Assembly (NCBI RefSeq): GCF_005239225.2
Contig: NC_133293.1
Span: 5,208,001 to 5,272,000, forward strand
Direction: 5' to 3'
From: Populus alba
Lineage: Eukaryota > Streptophyta > Magnoliopsida > Malpighiales > Salicaceae
DNA: 64,000 nucleotides
Shown here: positions 21,896-30,879 of the stretch, piece by piece
Position numbering within the stretch: position 1 is the first letter of the stretch
How the letters are laid out: each line of letters starts with the position of its first letter
The notes under the pieces: model-generated
Told to the model about the DNA's origin: nothing
The model's input: the letters and a program-made list of their open reading frames with translations, nothing else
The model's database searches: none
Program-made: the position numbers and the translations under genes

Positions 21896-22990
21896 TTGGA
21901 GAACATAAAAATTGAAAGAGCCTTACTTGATCTTGGAGCTAGTGTGAATTTACTTCCATATTCAGTTTTTCAAAGTCTCAATCTAGGTGAGTTAAAACCA
22001 ACTTCTGTAACTCTTTTACTCGCCGATAGATCTGTAAAAGTGCCTAGAGGAATAATTGAAGATGTGTTAGTACAAGTCGATAAATTCATTTATCCTGTGG
22101 ATTTTATTGTCTTGGACACGCAACCTGTTGAAGCATGTAATTCATTTTCTATTATTTTAGGACGTCCGTTTCTTGCAACTTCTAATGCATTGATTAATTG
22201 TAGGAATGGACTCATGAAGTTATCTTTTGAAAACATGACATTAGAGATGAATATTTTCAACGTTTGCAAGCAGCCTGGAGATGATAATGATTTACAAGAA
22301 GTAGATCATATTGAAGAATTAGTTCATGATCAACTTGAATCTACTTTGAGTAAAATTGAGTTGGATGAATATGAAGATTTGCAAATGATTTATTCTCAGG
22401 AAGAAATCACGGATGAAAAAGGCACCGAAAATATTGATGCCGATCTTTTGTCAAGAGTGACAACAAATTTGATATCTGACATCACACCAATCGATGATTA
22501 CTTTCCTGAAGAATCCTTACTTTCTCTCAGTTCAATGCCTTGGTTTGCTAAAAATATCAATTTTCTTGCAACAGGAGATTTGCCAGCTCACTGGAGTACC
22601 GAAGACAAAGGAAAGTTTTTGAACGAAGTGAAGAACTTTTACTTAGATGACCCTTACTTATTCAAAAATTGTCCTAATCAAATATTTCAAAAATGCATTC
22701 CCGACAATGAGGTAAGTAATGTCATTAAACTTTGTCATTCTGAAGCATGTGAGAGTCAATTCTCATCAAGAGAGACGACTGCAAAAATCTTACAAAATGG
22801 ATTTTATTGGCCCACCATGTTCAAGGACACACATGCATTCTGCAAAACTTGTGAAAATTGTCAAAAAGTTGATACTGGTCAAAAAGTTTTGCTTTATAAT
22901 TCTCAACTCCATTTATTTCCTGAAAAACTAAGATCAAGATGGAGCGGTCCATTTATTTTGAAAACATGTGTATCCTTATGGGGCCCTTGA
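21896..22990 (+). CDS. L-A shortened pol: protease joined to integrase N- and C-terminal pieces
   Basis: One open frame of 364 codons. It begins with the aspartic protease block [19 protein letters not shown] (catalytic Asp-Leu-Gly, Athila style) and [16 protein letters not shown] linker follows, then, with no RT or RNase H between them, the pre-integrase region [15 protein letters not shown] ... LPAHW, then the H2C2 zinc domain ([11 protein letters not shown] ... CKTCENCQK, about 22735-22866). It then jumps straight to the integrase C-terminal segment [23 protein letters not shown] (22890-22955) and ends at 22990. Both deletion junctions keep the frame. The catalytic D,D,E core is missing, so it cannot integrate DNA itself. 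The upstream frame may join gag once the A-run indels at about 21692, 21795 and 21905 are resolved. Confidence 0.82.
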   Translation: MENIKIERALLDLGASVNLLPYSVFQSLNLGELKPTSVTLLLADRSVKVPRGIIEDVLVQVDKFIYPVDFIVLDTQPVEACNSFSIILGRPFLATSNALINCRNGLMKLSFENMTLEMNIFNVCKQPGDDNDLQEVDHIEELVHDQLESTLSKIELDEYEDLQMIYSQEEITDEKGTENIDADLLSRVTTNLISDITPIDDYFPEESLLSLSSMPWFAKNINFLATGDLPAHWSTEDKGKFLNEVKNFYLDDPYLFKNCPNQIFQKCIPDNEVSNVIKLCHSEACESQFSSRETTAKILQNGFYWPTMFKDTHAFCKTCENCQKVDTGQKVLLYNSQLHLFPEKLRSRWSGPFILKTCVSLWGP

Positions 22991-23324
22991 TATTGAGAAT
23001 CCAAAGAATGACAATGTTTTGAAGGTAAATGAACATCGTTTAAAAGCTTACTTTGATGAGTTTTCCTAGTGAAAATGAATCATTGGTTTGAATAATCTTA
23101 TTGATAAAGGTTGATTATTTTGTTTTTCTCACATTTTTTTTGTTGCTTTTTAGTGTGACTTTTGTTTTGCTAGTCTCTCACCCCGGTCAAATGGCGGATA
23201 ACGGTACTCCGTGACTCTTAAGTCGGTTCTTTCAGTTTCCCAAATAACTGATATTTGTATATATTTGTACAATTCTCTGCTCTTTCTCCCTTCTTTGAAT
23301 ATTTTCCCCAATTCTAATTTTAAA

Positions 23325-23873
23325 ATGGACACCACTCTTGAAAAGTTGAAAAGGTATTTTCCCGCTCTGCCTCAGAATGCGATTACAAAAATTTACCGTG
23401 CTAGGTGTGCAAGATTGAGGTTGTTAATGAATCATGGAATTCCTGAAGATATTCGCTGGCTAATTGAAGCAAAGGTCCGATTATCAGGTGAGTCCTCCAA
23501 TTCTTTCATTTCACACATGCCTGGAACAGGTAAAAGCACTTTTGCAAAGAAACGTCGTGCAAAACGACTGAAAGTCTGTCATCGATGTGCCAGATGGACT
23601 TGTAATATGACATGTCGTTCTTTAGGAATGGTATCTGTAAACCGTGAAGATAAGATACAATTCATTAAGGATGGCCTGAGTAAGGGGTCTTTAGATAATC
23701 TTTTGTTGACCCTTGAGACGCATCCTAGTGGAGATGTGCATCGTGTAATTCATGATTTATGGCCACAATTCCATAAAGAACATGATCGACTTAGTCTTGG
23801 GAATCTGACTAAAAAAGACCCTGTTTGCCAGTTTTTAAGAAAACTGGATGGGAAGCCTATCCCCGACCCATAG
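23325..23873 (+). CDS. Basic cysteine-rich ORF resembling plant-virus nucleic-acid-binding proteins
   Basis: 182 aa, ATG at 23325, stop at 23871. An N-terminal helical, Arg-rich part is followed at residues 73-83 by a basic patch (FAKKRRAKRLK). Next comes a compact cysteine cluster, C85, C88, C93, C97 (pattern CX2CX4CX3C), likely to bind zinc, and then a C-terminal segment rich in L, H and D with no recognised domain. The basic patch just before a small Cys cluster recalls the cysteine-rich nucleic-acid-binding proteins of carlaviruses and related plant RNA viruses, several of which suppress RNA silencing. This is a family-level impression, not a search result. The ORF lies between pol and LOG and is present but broken in L-B and L-C. 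Intactness in the youngest copy suggests it is part of the working element. Confidence 0.6.
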   Translation: MDTTLEKLKRYFPALPQNAITKIYRARCARLRLLMNHGIPEDIRWLIEAKVRLSGESSNSFISHMPGTGKSTFAKKRRAKRLKVCHRCARWTCNMTCRSLGMVSVNREDKIQFIKDGLSKGSLDNLLLTLETHPSGDVHRVIHDLWPQFHKEHDRLSLGNLTKKDPVCQFLRKLDGKPIPDP

Positions 23874-23975
23874 AGGGCGTTTAAGCTGTTCTTGGACGTA
23901 AAACCAAGGGAAGATGTGAGCCACAATCACAACTACCTGTACATACATGCTTTTTCAAAATAAATAATTAATAAA

Positions 23976-24061
23976 GAGAGAGAGAGAGAGAGAGTTTGTG
24001 AGACTACAGCTGGCCTACATATAGGTGGTATGATTGCATTTTCACTTTTTCATCTATAAAT
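23976..24061 (+). promoter_or_regulatory. Putative internal promoter of the LOG ORF
   Basis: A GA-repeat tract (about 23976-23994) precedes TATAAAT at 24055-24061, which is followed by a pyrimidine patch (TTCTCTTCCTTCCCTTCATT) and lies 72 bp before the LOG ATG. This is the layout of a plant TATA-type core promoter. L-B keeps it (TATAAAT at 12418-12424). Function is inferred only. Confidence 0.45.
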
Positions 24062-24126
24062 TATTCTCTTCCTTCCCTTCATTTCTACTCATCCCATATA
24101 TTCATCAAATATAGAAGTGTGTAGAA

Positions 24127-24780
24127 ATGGCAGGTTCCTCAAGTCATCACATAAGAAATATTTGTGTTTTCGGTGGATCCAGTTCTGGGAAAGAAAAAGA
24201 GTTTTTAGAATCAGCAAATCATCTTGGTCGGGTACTAGCTGAGAGAAAGATTCATTTAGTGTATGGGGGAGGCAGCCTTGGGTTAATGGGAGGTGTGTCA
24301 ATGGCTGCATTTTTAGAAGGCAGTCAAGTTTTGGGGGTTGTCCCCAAAGCTTTAGCAAATGGGGACATCATTGGAAAAACAATTGGAGAAGAACTACAGG
24401 TCCCAACAATGTCTGACCGACTGAACACCATGTTTAACCATGCTGATGCCTTCATTGCCTTACCAGGTGGTCTGGGCACATTGGAAGAGATCTTTCATAT
24501 TTCATCTTGGGCCCAACTGCACATTCACCATAAACCTATAGGTTTGTTAAATGTTAATGGTTTTTATGATAAGTTGCTGTCTTTCCTTGATCAAGCTGTG
24601 GAACAGGAATTTCTAACATCTTCGGCACGACGAATCATAATCTCTGCTGCTACTGCTGAACAATTGATTGACCAACTACAATCTTTCATCCCTGTCATTG
24701 ATCCCTGCATGAGTCGTCTAGATTGGTCAACTAAGGAAAGCCGTAAAAAGCTTAGATTAGATTTGAGCCTTCATCTGTGA
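24127..24780 (+). CDS. LOG-like: LOG-like cytokinin riboside 5'-monophosphate phosphoribohydrolase, retrotransposon cargo
   Basis: Intact 217-aa ORF, the normal length of plant LOG proteins, which release active cytokinin bases from their riboside monophosphates in the cytosol. Family signatures are present: nucleotide-binding fold start ICVFGGSSSGKEKEF (12-26), GGGSLGLMG (48-56), Arg98, and PGGLGTLEE with the catalytic Glu (113-121), followed by WAQLHIHHKPIGLLNV. The usual Arg-Lys pair in the helix before the PGG motif reads Arg-Leu here, and overall it is a divergent LOG. Host LOG genes normally have several introns; this copy has none, so it probably derives from an mRNA. It lies 253 bp after the cysteine-rich ORF and about 1.2 kb before the 3' LTR, with its own TATA box. 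Enzyme activity is not shown; a modified substrate range is possible. Confidence 0.9.
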   Translation: MAGSSSHHIRNICVFGGSSSGKEKEFLESANHLGRVLAERKIHLVYGGGSLGLMGGVSMAAFLEGSQVLGVVPKALANGDIIGKTIGEELQVPTMSDRLNTMFNHADAFIALPGGLGTLEEIFHISSWAQLHIHHKPIGLLNVNGFYDKLLSFLDQAVEQEFLTSSARRIIISAATAEQLIDQLQSFIPVIDPCMSRLDWSTKESRKKLRLDLSLHL

Positions 24781-26010
24781 AACCTTGTGTCTTTTGGTTT
24801 TATTAATAACATATTATTTTGTTTTGTTACTTCTTATGTTTGTTTAAGTGTGTTTCAGGTTTGTCATTGTTCGCTGTTTCAGGTGATGTCTTCTATACTC
24901 TATCTTTCTACCTTCGAACATTGAGGACAATGTCTCGTTTTGGTTGGGGGGAGAGGGTAGTAGTTTAAAAAAAAAAAACACTAACTTGCTAACTGTTTTT
25001 GCTATTATTAAAACCATTTGACAAAATTGTTATTAGGATGGCAGAGTATGGAATCAATTTTATTGACTCTAGAGACGCATCTTAGTAAGTTTCATTACCA
25101 AGGTCTATCATAATACTTCTTGAAATATTCAGGTTTACAAACTCTCACATTGTTATCACTTGATTCTGCTCCTATACTCATTTAACAAGTATTATTAAAC
25201 CTTCATTTTCACACACACACTTTAACATATGATTGTGGGTTGCACATTGGATTATTACATTAATTATGTTCTTTTGTTGAAGGTAACAACTAAGGGAAAA
25301 GGATAGTATATAATTTGCAAAAAAAAAAAGAAAAAAAAAAGATAGTATTGATGATAATAAAACGTGGATAAGTTTGGTTTCGTAGCCTCCCTAACCTAAG
25401 CAATTAAGCCCGAAGGGGTGTTTTAACACCTAATACCCTAAAGTCAACTGACTTGGGAGCTATTGGCCCAAAGCTTGTTACATGGGTTAAGGAGAAAAGC
25501 TTAAGGGAATCAAACATTGCACTATCTATGTATCAGTATCTGCAACCCGAGTTGTTAAGCTCGTAGGGGTGTCTCAACACCTAATGCCCTAAGACCAACT
25601 GGTCTGGGAGTCATTAGCCTAAAACTCGTTACATGGGTTAAAGATACATTGTGTTTTAAGTTGTATGTGTATATAAATAAAAAGAAAATAAAAAGAAAAA
25701 AAAGAGAAAAAAAAAAAAGAAGAAAAAAATCCCAACCCAAGGAAGTTCACCTTAAACATTTGAACATAATATTGTTTTCTTCCAACAAAAGCCCCATCAT
25801 CTATGTTTTCATTGAGCACACAAAAAGAAGGTTTATTAATATCTTGTTTACGAAGTATGAAGCAGGAATATAAATTTAATGAGAGTTTGTTTATCTGGAT
25901 AGATTAATGGAAGTTGAATGATGAATGCCTTGCTTTGTGGAACTTGCAAATTGTTTCTCTATTTTAACGCTTTAGATTACTAGGGACTAGTAATAAGCTG
26001 GTTGGGGGTG
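24781..26010 (+). other. L-A 3' internal noncoding region with polypurine tract
   Basis: No credible ORF. It contains ATTGAGGACAATGTCTCG and a G-rich block GGTTGGGGGGAGAGG (about 24943-24957), A-rich tracts near 25320 and 25680-25730, an imperfect duplication (next entry), and ends with GGTTGGGGGTG (about 26000-26010), the likely polypurine tract just before the 3' LTR at 26011. Confidence 0.75.
25390..25655 (+). repeat. Imperfect direct duplication with small hairpins
   Basis: Two related units about 150 bp apart (about 25405-25495 and 25555-25645). Both read AAGCTCGTAGGGGTGTC-like sequence, then AACACCTAATGCCCTAAG, then GGGAGTCATTAGCC and ACATGGGTTAA. Each has a short inverted repeat (GGTGTTTTAACACC in the first). 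The same pair occurs in L-C (about 50660-50905, reversed) and L-J. Confidence 0.75.
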
Positions 26011-27727
26011 TGATTAGTACTTAAAAGTGCATGTTTATCAAGGTTTTATATCATCATTTTGCACTTGAAGTATCAATAACTCCTTAACTAAAGCATGTTT
26101 TATAAATAACAAGTTTAATATTATAAGATACCTTAATTTATGGTAAATGCTCATTTTAAATGCAGGACTATCACATAAATAAAAGGATTTATTGATGAGT
26201 TTAAGCATTGAAAGTTAAAGGACAAAGAGATGGCCAAACTTAGAAAAGAGATGTCGGTGCAGTCCAAACCGGAACATTGCTCGGTAATTGGATCATATCT
26301 GGAGCTCTAGATTTCGGATTTAGGTCCACTTTATATGGATGGAAAGGTGAGACAAAAGCCTACAACTTTCATGAGGAGCCCAAGATTTGAAAAGGTCGTT
26401 TTGAAGTCCAAATTGAAGGAACAACGAAGAAGTCCGAAGCTGTCCTGCAGCCCAAACACTATTTAGTGTTCAGCCCATATCTTGAGTTCTAGAAGCCCAA
26501 ATGACCTCATCTTTTTTTTGTTGGAAAGCTGAGACAATTTCCTAGAACATTCTTGAGGATTCTGGGCAAATTATGATGTTAGCAATGACGTCTTGATTAG
26601 ACAAGAAGATAAGGATTGTTATCTAGTCAAGATGTGGCCACCCACTCATCAATTAGTCAACAAATCAATAGTTCCAAATTTTGGCCTATAAAAGGAGGCA
26701 CTTACCATGTATTGAGGCATCTTGGTGTTCAGATGAAGATCATGCTCTTGCTTTCTCTCTTTGTATTGCTTATGTCTTGCTTTAATTAATATCAAGTTTA
26801 TGCACTTCATTTCCTTTCCTTTGTCTAGTTAACTTCTTTCTCATTTATGTTCTTGTCTTGCTCATTTATGTTTCTTTCTTTTATTATGTCTAGCTAAGTT
26901 AATTATGTCAAGGTGAAAAGGGTACACTAATGGTGTAAGAACAAGTATAATATAAACTTAACATGGACCCTAACGTTGGATACTAACATGTTTTATATTT
27001 GTTATCTTGTTCACTTTAATACTTTGCTTGTTAAATGGTTAATCTAGATTTATGTTGTGTAACACTTGGTACAACAAATACTTGGCACTTTCATAGCCCA
27101 TACTGTATGGTTTAACCGACACCTGAGCTATGAAAGGAACTTGATTTGTTGTTAACATAAGTTATAATCATGAATGCCTGCCAACATTTACAAGTATTAG
27201 CTTTATTCGAATAAGATAATTAATGTAATCATGTTAACAATTTATAATCTGATTGGAACCTCCTTTATGTGTGGTTTCCAATTGAGTAATAAGAGTTTAT
27301 ATTATACTTGTTTGAAGTACCATTAGTGGATCCTCTAACCTTGACATTTGTTTTTATCATTGTTTAATCCTTACATTAATCTTTTATCTCAAAGTTCTCA
27401 TTAATTTCTTCATCTTCTGTTATTATTATTATTATCATTGTTATTATTATTATTATTTACATTCTGTTTATATTATATAATATATATCTTTGATCTTTTC
27501 ATAAAGTCAGTATATAGGCTGGAAACCTGTGACCCGATCTTTAGATCATTCTCAGGTATAACAACGCCACGTACTGAGTATTATTATTGTTGTTGTTGTT
27601 GTTGTTGTCTTGTTATTTATAATTTATACAATTAACCTCTCTGTGGTTCGACCCCGGTCTTGCCGGGTTATTTATTACTTCGACACTCCTGCACTTGGGA
27701 AGAGACATCAAGCTTTTGGTCGTGTCA
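26011..27727 (+). mobile_element. L-A 3' LTR
   Basis: 1717 bp, TGATTAGTAC to GGTCGTGTCA, followed by the right TCCAC duplication (27728-27732). Near-identical to the 5' LTR. Confidence 0.95.
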
Positions 27728-27732
27728 TCCAC

Positions 27733-28061
27733 ATAAAGGGTCCATTAGGGTTAACTTTTCAAGAACTATTTAAACTCATGTAGGCCAAAATTTCGGCAGC
27801 TTTTGATGATTATTATTCTAAATTTTTCAGTTTTAACGTGTGAGAGTGATTCTTGCATTCTTCAGTTCTTGAACGAACTGAATCTGACTTATCGAAGATT
27901 AACTGGCTTCGTGGCGTCATTCTACTCATTCCAATAGTGTTGGTGCCTTGGGGCAGGTTTCCATTGTGTCGTACTCATATCAGACCTATTTCGGCTTTCC
28001 GGGATCAGATCTAAATCTTGATTGTGGGTTGCGTGACCACGTGATCACGAGGTTCGCATCA
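27733..28061 (+). mobile_element. Family G 5' LTR, second part
   Basis: Resumes with ATAAAGGGTCCATTAGGG after the L-A insertion and ends GGTTCGCATCA at 28061. It includes AACTATTTAAACTC and the G-box/palindrome CCACGTGATCACG. Confidence 0.93.
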
Positions 28062-28063
28062 GT

Positions 28064-28075
28064 TGGTATCAGAGC
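28064..28075 (+). other. Family G primer-binding site (initiator tRNA-Met type)
   Basis: TGGTATCAGAGC, two bases inside the 5' LTR; the standard plant site complementary to the initiator tRNA-Met 3' end. Confidence 0.93.
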
Positions 28076-28731
28076 TAGGCTCCGAAACAAGGTCATATCA
28101 TTCTATTATTTTCGTTTTTTTTTAGTGTCCCTTAAGTTTTTTTTTAGTGTACCTAGACATTATAGAACGACCTATAAATTTATTTTTTGTTGTTTTCATA
28201 GTATTGCAATACTAAATATTGAATTTGAGGTCATTTCGAGATCGTTTGGTCTGGGTTTCAATTCTGTTACGTAAAATTGCGTAATAGGTTAGATTTGCCT
28301 CGAGTTTCAAAACATGATCTTTGCTGTTTATTTTTGTCCAAATATTTTTGTTTCTGCTATATTTGGATTATCTAGGAGTCAAGTAATTGTTTTCTTAACA
28401 TTCGCTTCTGTTTTATTTCGTGTCTTCGTTTCGTCCACAATTCGTACGAATTTGCATTGCTACTCGCAAAATCGTAATCCTAGTTTTGTTTTGCTTTGTT
28501 TTCAGTATATTTATTGATTCTTGAGTCTGAAAATTATATTTAGAGTGCGCTGCGAAGGCTATTGACTTTGATTTGTTGATTTCAGTTCCTAAAGAACCAA
28601 AAGAAAGCAAGTTGTGAGGTAAAAGGCGTAGAGAGCTTAATAAAGTGAAAAGCCTTCATTTTTGTTTGTGTGATACACGAGAGGTGTGAGGATATATTTG
28701 TGCTACTGACCAAATTTTGCAGATTCAAAGA

Positions 28732-30879
28732 ATGTCTGAAAACAACGAATCAGCGACACAAAACGTTGACGTAGCTTTCCAATTGCGATCCATAGGCCAG
28801 CAACTTGAGTTGTTGTCTAGGACGTACAAGGATCTGAAAGATGAGGTGAATTCGATAAAGCAACAGAATAGTGGGGCTGATCGACGGGGAAATACGGTCC
28901 GTATGGCTGCACGGAATGTTAGATCTGATTTTGAAGAGTTTGTTGATGAAAACGCAGATGCGGGAGATGATGACTATGATTTTGCATCAGCTGGCCAAGG
29001 AATCAGGTCTGGACCGAACAGGGCTAGGAGGAATGTGAATTTCCGTGGCATGAGCACTTATGAAGATATGGATGGGGACTTGGACACCATTAAACTGAAA
29101 ATTCCTCCCTTTCAAGGTAAAAACGATCCCGAGGCTTATTTGGAGTGGGAGAAAAAGGTAGATTGGATTTTTGATTGCCATAGCTATTCTGAACAGAAAA
29201 AGGTGAAATTGGTGATAATTGAGTTTACGGAGTATGCGTTGATTTGGTGGGATCAGATTGTGATCAGTAGGAGGAGGAATGGCGAGCGACCCGTTCAGAC
29301 TTGGGGGGAGATGAAAGTCTTAATGAGGAGACGATTTGTGCCAAACCACTATTATAGAGACTTATATCTGAAGCTCCAAGGTCTGAATCAAGGTTATAAG
29401 ACAGTAGATGAATATCACAAAGAGATGGAGATAACAATGATTCGGGCTAATGTTGTTGAGGATAGAGAAGCCACCATGGCTAGATTTCTTAATGGGTTGA
29501 ATCGGGACATTGCTAATGTGGTTGAGCTACAACACTATGTGGAGCTAGAGGACATGGTTCACATGGCGACGAAGGTGGAGAGACAACTTAGGAGGGGGCA
29601 TGCTCGGCCAGCGTTTAATTCGGGTTCATCATCATCTTGGAAGCCGAATCTAAAGAGAGAGGGCACAGTCCGCCCAAGATCCTTTGGTCCTTCTAGAACT
29701 GAACCACCAAAGGCTAAAGTTGATGTCCCTACTGATGCCAAAGGTAAATCTGAAACTCAACCTAAACGTACTCGTGATGTTAAATGTTTCAGGTGTCAGG
29801 GACATGGACATTATGCTTCAGAGTGTCCAAACAAGAGAATCATGATGATTAGAGATAATGGTGGTGTGGAATCTGAAAGTGACAGTTCTGATTGTGAAGG
29901 CATGCCACCATTGGAGGATAGTGATGGGGATGAGTTAGCATTACCGGTTGAGGAGTCCTTGGTTATAAGGCGGACACTTCAGGTTCAGGTCAAAGAAGAT
30001 GATACTAATGAACAAAGGGAGAACATCTTCCATACGCGTTGTTACGTACAAAGAAAGGTGTGTGGTTTAATTATAGATAGTGGAAGTTGTGTTAATGTTT
30101 GCAGTGCCACCCTTGTTAGTAAACTGAATTTGTGTACTGCTAAGCATGCTAAACCATATAGATTGCAATGGCTGAATGATAGTGGTGAAGTGAAAGTGAC
30201 TAAACAGGTTGTGGTTCCATTTTCGATTGGGAAATATGTTGATGAAGTTCTGTGCGACGTGGTACCAATGCAAGTAATTCACATCTTGTTGGGGAGACCA
30301 TGGCAATATGATAGGAAGGCAATTCATGATGGGGTTAAAAATAGGTATACCATTGTAAAAGATGGTAAAACCATCACTCTTGTACCTCTTACACCCAAAC
30401 AGGTGTATGATGATCAAATAAAGCTAAAAAGTGAGCATGAGGCGATGGGGAGAGAAAATCAAGGTGAGGAAAAAGGGGAGAGAAGACCATCAGATTCGGC
30501 TAGAACCCAAACCACTACAACCCATTCGGCCACCCATCCAAACAAATCAAACCATTCGACCACAACTCAAAAACACCCAAATCTGGCCGAGAGTGGAGGT
30601 AAGACAAGAGGAGTGAAGAAAGTCAGCAAGTGTGATGAGAATTGTGTGGAAAAACTAAAGAAACAACCCAATTTTTATGCTAGAGAGGGTGGGGTCAGAT
30701 CTGCATTTTTCACTAACAAGCCAATGATCTTACTTGTGTACAAAGAGGCTTACTTTAATACTAATGATCTTGATCATATTGTGCCTAGTGTTGCTATTTC
30801 TTTGTTGCAGGGATTTGATGATGTGTTCCCCGACGATACTCCTAGCGGATTACCACCATTGAGGGGGATAGAGCATTAG
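28732..30879 (+). CDS. Family G gag and protease (polyprotein N-terminal part)
   Basis: The ATG at 28732 gives MSENNESATQNVD; an upstream in-frame TTG is not credible as a start. The N-terminal part has a coiled segment and an acidic stretch, then the Ty3 gag core (IPPFQGKNDPEAYLEWEKKV; YALIWWDQIV; TWGEMKVLMRRRFVP). The CCHC knuckle CFRCQGHGHYASECP starts at about residue 352. The retroviral-type protease follows, with IIDSGSCVNVCS (Asp-Ser-Gly at about 449-451) and LLGRPWQYDR. The frame then enters the segment before RT and ends at a TAG (30877-30879) where related elements have Gln (LRGIEH then a stop, then IDFVPG). CAG to TAG is a single C-to-T change. Without it the frame runs directly into RT. 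Confidence 0.92.
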   Translation: MSENNESATQNVDVAFQLRSIGQQLELLSRTYKDLKDEVNSIKQQNSGADRRGNTVRMAARNVRSDFEEFVDENADAGDDDYDFASAGQGIRSGPNRARRNVNFRGMSTYEDMDGDLDTIKLKIPPFQGKNDPEAYLEWEKKVDWIFDCHSYSEQKKVKLVIIEFTEYALIWWDQIVISRRRNGERPVQTWGEMKVLMRRRFVPNHYYRDLYLKLQGLNQGYKTVDEYHKEMEITMIRANVVEDREATMARFLNGLNRDIANVVELQHYVELEDMVHMATKVERQLRRGHARPAFNSGSSSSWKPNLKREGTVRPRSFGPSRTEPPKAKVDVPTDAKGKSETQPKRTRDVKCFRCQGHGHYASECPNKRIMMIRDNGGVESESDSSDCEGMPPLEDSDGDELALPVEESLVIRRTLQVQVKEDDTNEQRENIFHTRCYVQRKVCGLIIDSGSCVNVCSATLVSKLNLCTAKHAKPYRLQWLNDSGEVKVTKQVVVPFSIGKYVDEVLCDVVPMQVIHILLGRPWQYDRKAIHDGVKNRYTIVKDGKTITLVPLTPKQVYDDQIKLKSEHEAMGRENQGEEKGERRPSDSARTQTTTTHSATHPNKSNHSTTTQKHPNLAESGGKTRGVKKVSKCDENCVEKLKKQPNFYAREGGVRSAFFTNKPMILLVYKEAYFNTNDLDHIVPSVAISLLQGFDDVFPDDTPSGLPPLRGIEH

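Larger units (their letters stand above)
18176..27727 (+). mobile_element. Element L-A: young Athila-like non-autonomous retrotransposon carrying LOG and a cysteine-rich ORF
   Basis: 9552 bp, flanked by TCCAC (18171-18175 and 27728-27732), inserted in the 5' LTR of family G. Its LTRs (18176-19894, 26011-27727) are near-identical by eye, so it is the youngest large insertion in the window. Order: 5' LTR, tRNA-Asp-type primer site, gag, shortened protease-integrase frame, a 182-aa cysteine-rich ORF, a 217-aa LOG ORF, about 1.2 kb noncoding, polypurine tract, 3' LTR. RT, RNase H and the integrase core are absent, so it must move with a partner's enzymes. Gene cargo downstream of pol occupies the place where Athila relatives often have an env-like ORF. 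Confidence 0.95.

Noticed and set aside
23523..23540. GTGKST in the cysteine-rich ORF as a P-loop (Walker A)
   Set aside because: The full pattern needs a Gly five residues before the final Gly-Lys; that position is His, and no Walker B or NTPase fold is visible. The Lys is better seen as part of the basic patch.
24127..24780. Ordinary host LOG gene that happens to be flanked by repeats
   Set aside because: It lies within one element bounded by matching LTRs and an exact target duplication, has no introns, and an independent element (L-B) has it in the same place.
24127..24780. Lysine decarboxylase
   Set aside because: Older databases give this name to the family, but the GGGxxGLMG and PGGxGTxxE motifs define LOG-type phosphoribohydrolases; there is no PLP-dependent decarboxylase domain.
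28081..28517. Small ORFs in the family G leader as separate genes
   Set aside because: They overlap the primer site and leader, are low-complexity, and are not kept open in related leaders (family H, the 34506-34629 stub).
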